Under the pieces are notes generated by a model. It was not told where the DNA came from. It was given only the letters and a program-made list of their open reading frames with translations, and ran no database searches. A stretch of DNA of 37,564 nt from Burkholderiaceae bacterium (lineage in GTDB: Bacteria; Pseudomonadota; Gammaproteobacteria; Burkholderiales; Burkholderiaceae_D): positions 1 to 37,564 of the forward strand of contig VERA01000022.1 in NCBI GenBank assembly GCA_018882935.1. The letters run 5' to 3'. Position numbers and translations under genes: made by a program. Shown here one piece after another: positions 11,916 to 20,815 of the stretch; the first letter of the stretch is position 1, and each line of letters starts with the position of its first letter.

Positions 11916-11946
11916 AAACCCGCGGCACCGGGTGTGCAGCGGGTTT
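11911..11946 (-). terminator. Probable terminator of rpsT
   Basis: Arms AAACCCGC (11916-11923) and GCGGGTTT (11939-11946) with a 15-base loop. On the minus strand the second arm continues into TTATTT, so it suits rpsT transcription. On the plus strand it ends in GATCC without a T-run, so it would serve the DUF192 gene less well. Confidence 0.6.
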
Positions 11947-12028
11947 GATCCTAGTGCTCGGGCGTCAAGCTGTCAGGCTTAAGCCCCGCCAAACAAGACC
12001 GTAGCGTCTTGCTCAGGCAAATATTCGC

Positions 12029-12292
12029 TTACGCCAACGCCTTAATGGCAGCTGACAGACGGCTCTTGTGACGAGCGGCCTTGTTCTTATGGATGATGTT
12101 CTTGTCAGCGATACGGTCAATCACCGAAACCTGGGACTGAAACGCTTGGGTAGCGCCAGCCTTGTCGCCTGCATCGATAGCCTTGCGCACCGCCTTGATC
12201 GCAGTACGCAGCGCCGAGCGCTGGCTGGAATTGTGAGCGTTTTGCTTAACGGCCTGACGGGCGCGCTTGCGTGCCTGTGCGGAATTTGCCAT
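12029..12292 (-). CDS. rpsT: 30S ribosomal protein S20 (bS20)
   Basis: Primary-binding small-subunit protein that contacts 16S rRNA. The 87 residues are highly basic and mostly helical, with the family start [13 protein letters not shown], the central [12 protein letters not shown] and the C-terminal [15 protein letters not shown]. It is monocistronic, with a candidate promoter at 12349-12378 on the same strand and a terminator past the stop. It diverges from murJ, an arrangement common in betaproteobacteria. In E. coli S20 represses its own translation; nothing here shows that directly. Confidence 0.97.
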   Translation of the reverse strand: MANSAQARKRARQAVKQNAHNSSQRSALRTAIKAVRKAIDAGDKAGATQAFQSQVSVIDRIADKNIIHKNKAARHKSRLSAAIKALA

Positions 12293-12348
12293 GAACGGTT
12301 CCTGATAGTGGCCCGGGCTTGGCCCATGCCGAATTTCGAAAAACGAAG

Positions 12349-12378
12349 ATTATAACAAAGCAAGGCCCCTGCAGGCAA
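12349..12378 (-). promoter_or_regulatory. Candidate rpsT promoter
   Basis: On the minus strand TTGCCT (12378-12373), an 18-base spacer and a perfect TATAAT (12354-12349), giving a leader of about 50 bases before the rpsT ATG at 12292. Confidence 0.6.
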
Positions 12379-12470
12379 ACATCAAAGGCGCCCGGCAAAG
12401 CGCGGCACAATCGACGCCGACTCACTTTTCAGAATGAAAACATGGCGCGAGTACCTGCATAGTCTGCCGC

Positions 12471-12476
12471 TATAAT
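12471..12476 (+). promoter_or_regulatory. -10-like element immediately upstream of murJ
   Basis: A perfect TATAAT with no good -35 partner at 16-18 bases. It ends eight bases before the murJ ATG, which has no Shine-Dalgarno sequence, so transcription could start at or beside the start codon. Confidence 0.35.
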
Positions 12477-12484
12477 CGGCCACC

Positions 12485-14035
12485 ATGAATCTGCACAGAA
12501 CGCTCGTCACGGTGTCTGGCATGACGCTGCTGTCGCGCATCACCGGCCTGATCCGCGAGTTTCTGATCGCCCGAACCTTCGGCGCCTCGGTCTACACCGA
12601 CGCCTTCTTCGTTGCCTTCCGCATTCCCAATTTATTGCGTCGCTTGTTTGCCGAGGGCGCATTTTCTCAAGCCTTCGTGCCGATCCTGGCCGAGTACAAG
12701 AACCAGCAGGGTCGGCGCGCTACCCGCGTACTGGCGGATCGGGTAGCAACCGTATTGTTCTGGGCGCTGCTGCTGACCTCGGTCGCCGGTATCGTATTTG
12801 CGCCGGCGATTGTGCTGCTGATGGCAAGCGGCTTCGCATCAGACCCGACGGCAATGTCGCTGTCGACCAGCATGACGCGGATCATGTTCCCCTACATCCT
12901 GTTCATGTCACTGGTAGCGCTGGCAGGCGGCATCTTGAATACCTGGCGTGAATTTCGTGTTCCGGCGTTCACGCCCGTACTGCTGAATCTGTCGTTCATC
13001 GCAGCCGCATTGCTGTTGGCACCGCTGATGTCGCAGCCAGTGTATGCGCTGGCGATTGCTGTGCTTATCGGTGGCGTATTACAAGTAGGACTACAAATTC
13101 CCGCGCTTCGCAAAATCGGCATGCTGCCGCACATCAGCGCCAACCCGATGCGTGCGTTGCAAGATGACGGCGTAAGGCGAGTGCTCAAGCAAATGTTGCC
13201 AGCGACATTCGCCGTATCGGCGGCTCAGATCAGTCTGATCATCAACACCAATATCGCCTCACACCTGGAGAATGGCAGCGTCTCATGGCTATCGTATGCC
13301 GACCGATTAATGGAATTACCAACCGGCCTGCTGGGTGTCGCGCTGGGCACTATTTTGTTACCGAGCCTCTCCAAAGCGAATGCTATCGGTGATCTGGTTG
13401 AATACTCCGCACTACTCGATTGGGGCCTTCGGCTTTGCTTTCTGTTGGCGATGCCAGCAGCAATTGCGTTAATGATTTTGTCCGAACCCTTGACCAGTAC
13501 GCTTTTTCATTATGGGAAGTTTGATCACACCTCGGTGACCATGACAGCACGCGCCTTGGTAGCCTACGGTGTCGGCTTGATGGGGCTGATTCTGGTAAAA
13601 ATTTTAGCGCCGGGTTTCTACGCCAAACAAGACATCCGCACACCGGTGAAGATTGGCATCGGTGTCCTTGTCGCAACACAGTTGATGAATCTGATTTTCG
13701 TACCTGTTATGGCACACGCAGGATTAGCGCTTTCGATCGGTTTAGGTGCCACTGTGAATGCCGCCGTGCTATTTTTTATTTTACGCAAACGCGGCATTTA
13801 CCAGCCGCAGGCCGGTTGGCCGCTATTCATGATCAAATTATTCGGTGCACTGCTCCTGCTGGCTGGCGCAGGCCTGTGGTCAGCGAATAAATTTGACTGG
13901 ATCGCGATGCATGCTACACCTTGGCTGAGAGTAGGTTCGCTGTGCGCTGTTATCGCATTATGCGTCAGCGTTTACTTTGGTGCGCTGTGGGCGATGGGCT
14001 TTCGGTTGATGGATTTTCGGCGGGAATCACACTGA
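12485..14035 (+). CDS. murJ: Lipid II flippase MurJ (MviN)
   Basis: Inner-membrane MOP-superfamily protein that moves lipid-linked peptidoglycan precursor to the periplasmic face. The 516 residues contain about 14 hydrophobic segments. The charged residues shown to matter in E. coli MurJ are present: Arg18, Arg24, Asp39 and Arg52 in the first segments (LLSRITGLIREF, TDAFFVAFRIPNLLRRLFAEG), and the equivalent of Arg270 in YADRLMELPTG (about residue 274). A SirB1-type gene starts 21 bases after the stop and is probably cotranscribed. Confidence 0.96.
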   Translation: MNLHRTLVTVSGMTLLSRITGLIREFLIARTFGASVYTDAFFVAFRIPNLLRRLFAEGAFSQAFVPILAEYKNQQGRRATRVLADRVATVLFWALLLTSVAGIVFAPAIVLLMASGFASDPTAMSLSTSMTRIMFPYILFMSLVALAGGILNTWREFRVPAFTPVLLNLSFIAAALLLAPLMSQPVYALAIAVLIGGVLQVGLQIPALRKIGMLPHISANPMRALQDDGVRRVLKQMLPATFAVSAAQISLIINTNIASHLENGSVSWLSYADRLMELPTGLLGVALGTILLPSLSKANAIGDLVEYSALLDWGLRLCFLLAMPAAIALMILSEPLTSTLFHYGKFDHTSVTMTARALVAYGVGLMGLILVKILAPGFYAKQDIRTPVKIGIGVLVATQLMNLIFVPVMAHAGLALSIGLGATVNAAVLFFILRKRGIYQPQAGWPLFMIKLFGALLLLAGAGLWSANKFDWIAMHATPWLRVGSLCAVIALCVSVYFGALWAMGFRLMDFRRESH

Positions 14036-14056
14036 GTTGCGGCACTCAGCTGAGTC

Positions 14057-14893
14057 ATGATGAATGCACTGGATTATTTCGCGTCACTGATTCAAGAGGA
14101 AGCGCAGATTCCTTTGTTTGAGGCTGCGCTCAGCATCGGTCAGGATGATGATCCTCAGCTTGATCTTGGCGCCTGCATGCTTGAGATCGATAAATTTGCA
14201 GCGCAGCTGCGTCAGCGATTACCGGCTGACATCGCACCCATTCCCAAACTTCGCTTGCTCAATAATTTTTTTTACCAAGAGCTAGGCTTTGCCGGCAATT
14301 TGAATGACTACTACAACCCTGAAAACAGCTACCTGCACAGGGTGCTGCTCACGCGTCGCGGCATCCCGATTTCGCTTGCCGTGATTTACATGGAACTAGC
14401 GCAGCAGATTGGTCTGGCTGTGAAAGGCGTTTCATTCCCGGGGCACTTTCTGATGAAGCTGTCGGTTAAAAATGGGGACATTATTCTGGACCCGTTTAAT
14501 GGCAACAGCCTGTCGCGAGAAGAAATTGAAGACCGGCTGGAGCCGTTTTTTATTAACGGGCGTGGCCCGAATGATCCGCCAGTAGCGAGCTACCTGGCGG
14601 AGGCGTCCGCGACGACCATCCTGGCCCGAATGCTTCGAAATCTGAAAGCCTTGTTTGCGGAGCATCCGCACTGGCAGCAGTTTTTAAACGTACAGCAGCG
14701 ATTAGTCATGCTGCTCCCGGACGAAGTCAGTGAGCGGCGCGACCGTGGTTTGGCCTATGCCAACCTCGACTGCCCGCAGGCCGCGCTGGAAGACCTTGAA
14801 GCCTATCTCGCTCAATGTCCGCAGGCCTCTGACGCCGACCTGCTGCGTCAACAACTACCAGAGCTACGCGCAGCATCACGCCGCCTCAACTAG
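14057..14893 (+). CDS. SirB1-type transglutaminase-like/TPR protein
   Basis: 278-residue cytoplasmic protein of the SirB1 family. The N-terminal part is the transglutaminase-like fold, with NNFFYQELGFAGNLNDYYNPENSYL, the hallmark RRGIPISLAVIYMELAQQIGL and VSFPGHFLMKL (about residues 70-140), then ILDPFNGNSLS. The C-terminal part has TPR-like helices (LPDEVSERRDRGLAYANLDCPQAALEDLEAYLAQ). The family lacks a proven enzyme activity, and no catalytic Cys is obvious at the expected place. ATG 14057 and ATG 14060 are both possible starts. It follows murJ, and its last eight bases overlap the end of the convergent ABC-F gene. Confidence 0.88.
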   Translation: MMNALDYFASLIQEEAQIPLFEAALSIGQDDDPQLDLGACMLEIDKFAAQLRQRLPADIAPIPKLRLLNNFFYQELGFAGNLNDYYNPENSYLHRVLLTRRGIPISLAVIYMELAQQIGLAVKGVSFPGHFLMKLSVKNGDIILDPFNGNSLSREEIEDRLEPFFINGRGPNDPPVASYLAEASATTILARMLRNLKALFAEHPHWQQFLNVQQRLVMLLPDEVSERRDRGLAYANLDCPQAALEDLEAYLAQCPQASDADLLRQQLPELRAASRRLN

Positions 14894-16907
14894 ATGGCGC
14901 GCGCGATGCGATCGCCTCCCATCGCTCCAGCGCCTGTAACAGCAAGGTATCGATTTCTGCGTAGCGCTGATTCAGCTGCTGAGCTTCAGAAGGCGCCTGC
15001 CGGTACAACGAAGGATCTGCCAGACGCGCCGTAATCGCGCTCTGTTCATTTTCAAGCTGCTCGATAAGCTGGGGTAATTGCTCCAGCTCTCGCTGCTCTT
15101 TGAATGACAGTTTTTTTGGCTTGATCGTCGGCGTAGCGCCGGCGGGCACAGCACCAGACATATCTGCGGTGCCGGATGCTGCGGGCACATCAACAGAGCT
15201 GTGCGTTGAAGGTGATGCAGATGATGCACGCGCAGCGTGAGACGGCGACGTTGATTGCGGTGAACGAGCCGGCTGACGGTTCGACGGTTTCTTTTGCTCG
15301 CCTATTGCGCTGGGTGAGCGTACACGCTCCCAATCGCTGTAGCCACCAATATACTCGCGCCAAACTCCTTCACCTTCTGCGACAAATACCTGGGTGACGA
15401 CATTATCGAGAAACACACGATCATGACTGACCAGGAATACTGTGCCGGCATAATCCTCCAGCAACTGCTCGAGTAACTCCAAGGTATCGATATCCAGATC
15501 ATTGGTAGGTTCATCCAGCACCAGCACATTAGCCGGTTTGGCGAACAGTCGCGCCAGCAGTAAGCGATTGCGCTCACCACCCGATAACGACTTCACCGGC
15601 GAGCGGGCTCGCTCCGGAGCGAACAGAAAATCGCCGAGGTAGGTCATCACATGCTTGCGGTCGCCGTTCACCTCGACCCAGTCGCTTCCCGGCGAGATGG
15701 TATCGGCGAGTGATGCTTCTTCATTCAGCTGCTCGCGCATCTGATCAAAGTAAGCAATCTGTAACCGACTACCTTGGCGCAGCGTGCCCGCATCGGGTTT
15801 TTGTTCACCCAGAATCAGTCGCAGCAGCGTGGTCTTACCAGCACCGTTAACGCCAATCAAACCGATTTTGTCACCACGCAAAATGGTCGCACTGAAGTCT
15901 TTGACAATCACGCGGTCAGCGTAGGCCTTGCGCACATCGATCAGCTCGGCCACTAATTTGCCCGATTGCTCACCAGAAGACAGCGCCAGCTTGACTTGAC
16001 CTTGCTGATCGCGCCGACGCGAGCGCTCCAGGCGCAAAGATTCAAGGCGCCGTACGCGCCCTTCATTGCGGGTACGGCGGGCTTCAACGCCCTTACGTAT
16101 CCATACTTCTTCCTGCGCTAAAAATTTATCGAACTTGGCGTTCTCGATATCCTCGACCACCAACTGCTCGGCTTTGCGACGCTGATAAGCGCTAAAGTTA
16201 CCGTCGTAGGACTGTAAATGTCCACGATCAAGCTCAACGATGCGGGTTGCGACATGATCCAGAAAACTACGATCATGGGTAATGAATAACAAGCTACCGC
16301 GAAACTCGCGCAGGAGTTCTTCCAGCCACTGTATGGACGAAAAATCCAGATGGTTAGTCGGCTCATCCAGCAGCAGCACATCGGGTAGGGCTACCAAGGC
16401 ACGCGCCAAGGCAACCCGCTTTTTCATACCACCCGATAAGGTGGCAATCGAACGCTGCCCATCCAGCTGCAGTCGTTGCAAGGTGGTTTCGATACGGTTG
16501 GTGAGATTCCATCCATCGGCGACGTCGAGCTCTGCTTGCAGCATATTCAACTGCTCCAGCAGCGCGGCATCATCAGTGCCACCCAGTTGAGCCGTTAGTT
16601 GATGATAATGATCGAGCGCTCGTTTAGTCTGAGCGACACCGCCAGCTACCGCATCGAAAATCACCGTCTCTTGATCGAACTGGGGCTCTTGCTCTACATA
16701 GGCAATGCGCAAACCTTGCTGCAGCACCAACAGCCCATCATCGAGCTTGGTGAGCCCAGCGATCACTTTGAGTAGCGATGATTTCCCCGTACCATTTCGG
16801 CCGATCAAACCAATACGCTCACCGGCCTCGAGCGAAAATTCGGCACGATCCAGTAGCGCGACATGACCAAACGCGAGCTGCGCATTGCTTAATGAGATAA
16901 CTGCCAT
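14886..16907 (-). CDS. uup: ABC-F family ATPase, Uup-like
   Basis: Soluble protein of 673 residues with two ABC ATPase domains and no membrane segments, typical of ABC-F ribosome-associated factors. Domain 1: Walker A GRNGTGKS (36-43), signature LSGGMKKRVALARAL, Walker B VLLLDEPTNHLD. Domain 2: GVNGAGKTT, LSGGERNRLLLARL, VLVLDEPTNDLD. A linker lies between them, and a Ser/Pro/Ala-rich stretch leads to a C-terminal coiled coil (FKEQRELEQLPQLIEQLENEQ), the layout of Uup, which in E. coli influences transposon excision and ribosome function. Assignment to Uup rather than another ABC-F class rests on that C-terminal extension. It is convergent with the SirB1 gene, with an eight-base overlap. Confidence 0.9.
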   Translation of the reverse strand: MAVISLSNAQLAFGHVALLDRAEFSLEAGERIGLIGRNGTGKSSLLKVIAGLTKLDDGLLVLQQGLRIAYVEQEPQFDQETVIFDAVAGGVAQTKRALDHYHQLTAQLGGTDDAALLEQLNMLQAELDVADGWNLTNRIETTLQRLQLDGQRSIATLSGGMKKRVALARALVALPDVLLLDEPTNHLDFSSIQWLEELLREFRGSLLFITHDRSFLDHVATRIVELDRGHLQSYDGNFSAYQRRKAEQLVVEDIENAKFDKFLAQEEVWIRKGVEARRTRNEGRVRRLESLRLERSRRRDQQGQVKLALSSGEQSGKLVAELIDVRKAYADRVIVKDFSATILRGDKIGLIGVNGAGKTTLLRLILGEQKPDAGTLRQGSRLQIAYFDQMREQLNEEASLADTISPGSDWVEVNGDRKHVMTYLGDFLFAPERARSPVKSLSGGERNRLLLARLFAKPANVLVLDEPTNDLDIDTLELLEQLLEDYAGTVFLVSHDRVFLDNVVTQVFVAEGEGVWREYIGGYSDWERVRSPSAIGEQKKPSNRQPARSPQSTSPSHAARASSASPSTHSSVDVPAASGTADMSGAVPAGATPTIKPKKLSFKEQRELEQLPQLIEQLENEQSAITARLADPSLYRQAPSEAQQLNQRYAEIDTLLLQALERWEAIASRAPSS

Positions 16908-16995
16908 AAAGAGGCGCGGTGCCGAGCTTGAGCGCCCGCCGTGTCAAGAAATAGTGCATTGTACTGGCACTATTCGCCAGGCTTGGCCAATAGCC

Positions 16996-17027
16996 AGGCG
17001 ATTTCGGACAATCGCCTCAGTTATAAT
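16996..17027 (+). promoter_or_regulatory. Hairpin plus TATAAT upstream of tRNA-Arg
   Basis: A perfect eight-base inverted repeat AGGCGATT (16996-17003) and AATCGCCT (17010-17017) with loop TCGGAC lies five bases before TATAAT (17022-17027). The hairpin overlaps the region where a -35 would lie; no good -35 hexamer is visible. It lies between the divergent uup and tRNA genes. It may be a promoter with an operator, or an unrelated fold. The rest of 16908-17130 shows nothing more. Confidence 0.35.
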
Positions 17028-17130
17028 CAAAGCGCCTTGTCTGAAGAACACCAACAACCAGTTGCGCAGCTTGCAGTGCTGTACAACAAGCCCGCTCGGG
17101 TGATTGTGACGTGTTGTGGGCGCTAGTGTC

Positions 17131-17205
17131 CTCGCCGTAGTTCAATGGATAGAACGAGTGCCTCCTAAGCGCTAGATACAGGTTCGATTCCTGTCGGCGG
17201 GACCA
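17131..17205 (+). tRNA. tRNA-Arg, anticodon CCU
   Basis: A full cloverleaf can be drawn. Acceptor CTCGCCG (17131-17137) pairs with CGGCGGG (17195-17201), with one U-G pair. D stem GTTC/GAAC encloses loop AATGGATA. The anticodon stem AGTGC/GCGCT encloses loop CTCCTAA with anticodon CCT at 17164-17166. T stem ACAGG/CCTGT encloses TTCGATT. The discriminator is A and CCA is encoded (17203-17205). CCU anticodons read AGG, a rare arginine codon in most Proteobacteria. Confidence 0.97.
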
Positions 17206-17249
17206 TCCATGAATAAACAAGCCATCATCATCCCGATCGGAGCCAACGC

Positions 17250-19265
17250 ATGAGCACCGCGTTGTATGCGGCTACGATCTTCTCCAGCGCCTTCCTGTTG
17301 TTTCTTGTGCAGCCTATCGTGTCCAAACACATCCTGCCCTGGTTTGGCGGATCGGCTGCGGTGTGGGCAACCTGTCTGGTTTTTTTTCAGAGCGCGCTGT
17401 TGCTCGGCTATGCGTATGCAGACCGACTGACACGATGGCTCTCGCCCCACAGACAAGTGTGGCAGCATGCTGCGCTGCTACTGCTTAGCCTGTTGATGCT
17501 GCCAGTGCTGGCCGATGGCAGCTGGCGCCCGACGGGCAGCGAAGACCCCAGCCTGCACATATTGCTGCTGCTCAGCGCCACGGTGGGTTTACCCTATCTG
17601 ATGCTCTCGACCACCGGGCCGCTGATACAGGCGTGGGCCGCCAGCGCAGGACATGGCGCGCAGGTATACCGACTATTCTCACTATCCAACCTTGCGTCCC
17701 TGCTGGCGCTACTGAGTTATCCGTTTTTGATCGAGCCCTGGCTGCCGCTGCAAACCCAGTCATTGATTTGGTCCTTCGTTTACACCGGGTTCGTGGTCTT
17801 ATGCGTTGGCTCTGGCCTGATGCTCAGCCGTCAGCACACGCTTGCGTCCGCACCCGAGAACCCGGCAGCCGAACAGCCGCCTCCGGGTATCAAGCAACAG
17901 TCTGTTTGGCTGTCCCTCGCTGCGATGAGTGCATGGCTACTGCTCGCAGTAACCAATCACATCACGCAGAATGTCGCGGCAATTCCTTTTTTATGGATAT
18001 TGCCACTCACTCTGTATCTGTTGAGTTTCGTGCTCTGCTTCGAAAGCGATCGCTGGTACCGGCGCAGCTGGTGGTTACCGCTGCTGGTTATTATGATGTG
18101 CGCCGCCGCCTACGGATTACAAGATAACAAACTAGGGCTCAATATTCTGTGGGCAATCCCGCTGTATTGCGGCACATTGTTGGTGACCACCATGTTCTTG
18201 CACGGCGAACTTGCCGCCCTGCGCCCCTCGCCGCGCCACCTCACGCGTTTCTATCTTGCGCTGTCGCTCGGCGGCGCTATGGGCGGTGCCCTGGTTGGCT
18301 TGTTGGCGCCGCGCGTGCTGCCCGCCTACTATGAGCTGGGTATTGGTTTTTTACTGACAAGCTTGCTGGCAGCAGGAATCATGCGCGATAAAAAAATCAC
18401 GCTGACGATCGGTTTGCTGATGGCAGCGTTCTGCGCGCTGATGCTGTGGCGACAGGTACACGCCGACCTCGCCGCTGCGCATCTGATGACGCGTAATTTT
18501 TATGGCCGTCTGCTCGTGCGAGATATACCGGGCGCGACGCCAGACATCACAGTGCGGCGTCTGCTGCACGGTGCAATTTTGCATGGTGAGGAATATCTAT
18601 CCGGCCCCAACCGCAACAAGCCAACCACCTACTACGGCATCAGCTCAGGTATAGGTCGCTTGCTGGCTTTGCCTGATGCGATTGGACAGCGCGTAGTCGG
18701 TGTAGTCGGGCTTGGTACCGGCACACTCGCAGCCTACGGCGAACACGGCGATCGATTCCGATTTTATGATATTGACCCAGCCGTCATTCACATCGCACAA
18801 ACCGAGTTTGGTTACCTGCGTAACAGCCACGCCACGATTGAAACCGTGCTCGGCGATGCCAGACTGAATCTCGAGCGCGAAACACCCAATGAGTTTGATG
18901 TGCTGGTGATCGATGCCTTCTCGGGTGACTCTATACCGGTGCATCTGATCACGCGAGAGGCCGTGGCGCTTTACCGCAAGCACATGAAACCAGACGGTGT
19001 GATCGCATTTCACGTATCAAATCGCTACCTTGCGCTGGCACCGGTTGTCGAGAAACTGGCGGAAGAGGCCGGCATGCATGCCATGCTAATCGCTGACAAT
19101 CAGCCGGCCAGCCCGCTACTGACAACCGATTGGGTCTTGGTCGCCAGCACCCGCGAGGCACTGATGAAACCCTCGCTGCTCAGGGTAGCGAAGAAACCGC
19201 CAATGATCGACGGCCTACGCGCATGGACCGACGACAGTAATAACCTGTTTAAGATCCTGAAGTAA
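17250..19265 (+). CDS. Membrane protein fused to a spermidine synthase-like domain
   Basis: 671 residues. The N-terminal two thirds has many hydrophobic segments, beginning IFSSAFLLFLVQPIVSKHILPWFGG, the signature of bacterial proteins annotated as fused MFS/spermidine synthase. The C-terminal third (about 480-640) is a Rossmann methyltransferase-like fold related to spermidine synthase: VVGVVGLGTGTLAAYG, then FRFYDIDPAVIHIA, GDARLNLE and VLVIDAFSGDSIPVHL, where the aminopropyltransferase would hold its catalytic Asp. Whether it makes polyamine is unproven; no speD or other polyamine gene is nearby. GGAG precedes the ATG by eight bases. It starts 44 bases after the tRNA and ends just before a convergent cupin gene. 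Confidence 0.82.
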   Translation: MSTALYAATIFSSAFLLFLVQPIVSKHILPWFGGSAAVWATCLVFFQSALLLGYAYADRLTRWLSPHRQVWQHAALLLLSLLMLPVLADGSWRPTGSEDPSLHILLLLSATVGLPYLMLSTTGPLIQAWAASAGHGAQVYRLFSLSNLASLLALLSYPFLIEPWLPLQTQSLIWSFVYTGFVVLCVGSGLMLSRQHTLASAPENPAAEQPPPGIKQQSVWLSLAAMSAWLLLAVTNHITQNVAAIPFLWILPLTLYLLSFVLCFESDRWYRRSWWLPLLVIMMCAAAYGLQDNKLGLNILWAIPLYCGTLLVTTMFLHGELAALRPSPRHLTRFYLALSLGGAMGGALVGLLAPRVLPAYYELGIGFLLTSLLAAGIMRDKKITLTIGLLMAAFCALMLWRQVHADLAAAHLMTRNFYGRLLVRDIPGATPDITVRRLLHGAILHGEEYLSGPNRNKPTTYYGISSGIGRLLALPDAIGQRVVGVVGLGTGTLAAYGEHGDRFRFYDIDPAVIHIAQTEFGYLRNSHATIETVLGDARLNLERETPNEFDVLVIDAFSGDSIPVHLITREAVALYRKHMKPDGVIAFHVSNRYLALAPVVEKLAEEAGMHAMLIADNQPASPLLTTDWVLVASTREALMKPSLLRVAKKPPMIDGLRAWTDDSNNLFKILK

Positions 19266-19286
19266 GTGAATGTTAAAAGCGATTAA

Positions 19287-19778
19287 TTAGTTCAGCTTGC
19301 GCGGTTTACCAAAGCTACCTTCCTTGGGAAATAAAAACGTCGTCTTGCTTGGGCCCATACCAACGATTTGCACCATCGCCCCCTCATCACCCGCCGAGCC
19401 ATCGTAATGCACGGCACCTGCTTTATGAAACATGTAGGTACCGGTCTTCAGCGGCGTGGTTGCTTTCGGATCCCAGCTATCGTCAGTACCCGCGTTCCAT
19501 GTTCCCTGCACCACAATCACGTGCCTGTCTTCACCATGAAAATGCGGTGAGCTCATCACACCTGGCGGGAAATAGGCGCGAATCACATACATGCCGGGTT
19601 TGCTCGGGTCGCCAAACACTACCGCCATTTTTGCGCCGGCATCCGCCTCTTTCCATACGATTTTTTCAGTCGGCACAATCAGAAAGTCAGACTCGCTCGG
19701 TGCCGAGAAACTGGGCGCCGCTACCAATGCTGATGCCAGCAACAGCGACCAAAGTGAAACAAAAAACTTGGCACGCAT
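19287..19778 (-). CDS. Exported cupin-domain protein
   Basis: 163 residues with an N-terminal signal peptide (MRAKFFVSLWSLLLASALVAAPSFSA), so it is likely periplasmic. The remainder is one cupin barrel: YVIRAYFPPGVMSSPHFHGEDRHVIVVQG holds a metal-binding His-x-His...His set, and TGTYMFHKAGAVHYDG is the second motif. GGAGG lies eight bases before the ATG. The substrate and reaction are unknown. It is divergent from the fumarylacetoacetate hydrolase-family gene across 166 bases, and convergent with the membrane/spermidine synthase-like gene. Confidence 0.85.
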   Translation of the reverse strand: MRAKFFVSLWSLLLASALVAAPSFSAPSESDFLIVPTEKIVWKEADAGAKMAVVFGDPSKPGMYVIRAYFPPGVMSSPHFHGEDRHVIVVQGTWNAGTDDSWDPKATTPLKTGTYMFHKAGAVHYDGSAGDEGAMVQIVGMGPSKTTFLFPKEGSFGKPRKLN

Positions 19779-19944
19779 ACGTCTATCCTCCGTTGAAAGT
19801 TTTACCTGAAAATTAATATATCGATTATGTTCAACGATAGCACACGGGGTATTTTGTTAATAATGAAAAAACTTTGTCCGGCGCAGGCATAATGGCGAAA
19901 ATCACGGATCTCCCGCTGTACTTCCCTATTAAAAAGGAATTCCA

Positions 19945-20799
19945 ATGAAACTGGTTCGCTACGGTCGCCTTGGCCACGAAAAACCCGGCATGATTGACGC
20001 CGACGGCAAGCTGAGAGATTTGTCATCGATCATTGACGACATCGGCCCGACGCAGCTGTCTGATAAATCACTCGCTAAATTAGCGCGTATCAAGCCAGCT
20101 AACCTGCCGCTGGTGCGTGGCAAGCCACGCTACGGCGTACCAGTCTCAGGCATTGGCAAGATCGTGGCAATCGGTCTCAACTACGCCGACCATGCGAAAG
20201 AATCCGGCATGCGTATCCCCACCGAGCCGATCGTTTTCATGAAGGCCATCACCTGCTTGAACGGTCCGAATGACGAGGTCATGCTGCCGAAGGAAGTGAC
20301 CAAGGCAGACTGGGAAGTTGAGCTTGGCGTCGTGATCGGCACCAAGGCTCAATATGTCAGCGAGCGACAAGCGCTGTCGCATATCGCGGGATATTGCGTA
20401 GTCAATGATGTGTCTGAGCGTGCATTCCAGGCTGAGCGCGGCGGCACCTGGGACAAAGGCAAAGGCTGTGACACCTTCGGGCCGGTGGGGCCGTGGTTAG
20501 TGACGCGCGATGAAATCGCAAACCCGCAACGGCTGAATCTTTGGCTCGACGTGAACGGCGAGCGACGCCAAACTGGTAATACGCGAACCATGATCTTCCC
20601 GGTCGCGAAACTAGTCAGCTACGTGAGCCGCTTCATGACCCTGATGCCCGGCGATGTAATTGCAACCGGCACACCCCCGGGGGTCGGCATGGGCATGCAA
20701 CCGCCGCAATTTCTCGCGCCCGGTGATGAAATGCGACTCGGTATTGACGGCTTGGGCGAACAGCATCAGCGAGTGATTGCGTACCGCAAAGCACGATAA
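19945..20799 (+). CDS. Fumarylacetoacetate hydrolase-family protein
   Basis: 284-residue enzyme of the FAH superfamily, which splits or decarboxylates 2-oxo or 1,3-dicarbonyl acids using Mg2+ or Mn2+. The metal-binding residues are visible: Glu124 and Glu126 in DWEVELGVVIG and Asp155 in CVVNDVSERAFQ. The family segments IVAIGLNYADHAKESG, FMKAITCLNGPND and TGTPPGVGMG are intact. Length and N-terminus resemble the ureidoglycolate lyase/2-keto acid hydrolase group more than classical FahA (about 420) or the short fumarylpyruvate hydrolases (about 230), so the substrate is open. It is convergent with a maiA-like gene, whose product class would supply a fumaryl substrate, but the two are not in one operon. 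AAAAAGGAA precedes the ATG. Confidence 0.88.
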   Translation: MKLVRYGRLGHEKPGMIDADGKLRDLSSIIDDIGPTQLSDKSLAKLARIKPANLPLVRGKPRYGVPVSGIGKIVAIGLNYADHAKESGMRIPTEPIVFMKAITCLNGPNDEVMLPKEVTKADWEVELGVVIGTKAQYVSERQALSHIAGYCVVNDVSERAFQAERGGTWDKGKGCDTFGPVGPWLVTRDEIANPQRLNLWLDVNGERRQTGNTRTMIFPVAKLVSYVSRFMTLMPGDVIATGTPPGVGMGMQPPQFLAPGDEMRLGIDGLGEQHQRVIAYRKAR

Positions 20800-20815
20800 T
20801 CAACAGACCGCATCG

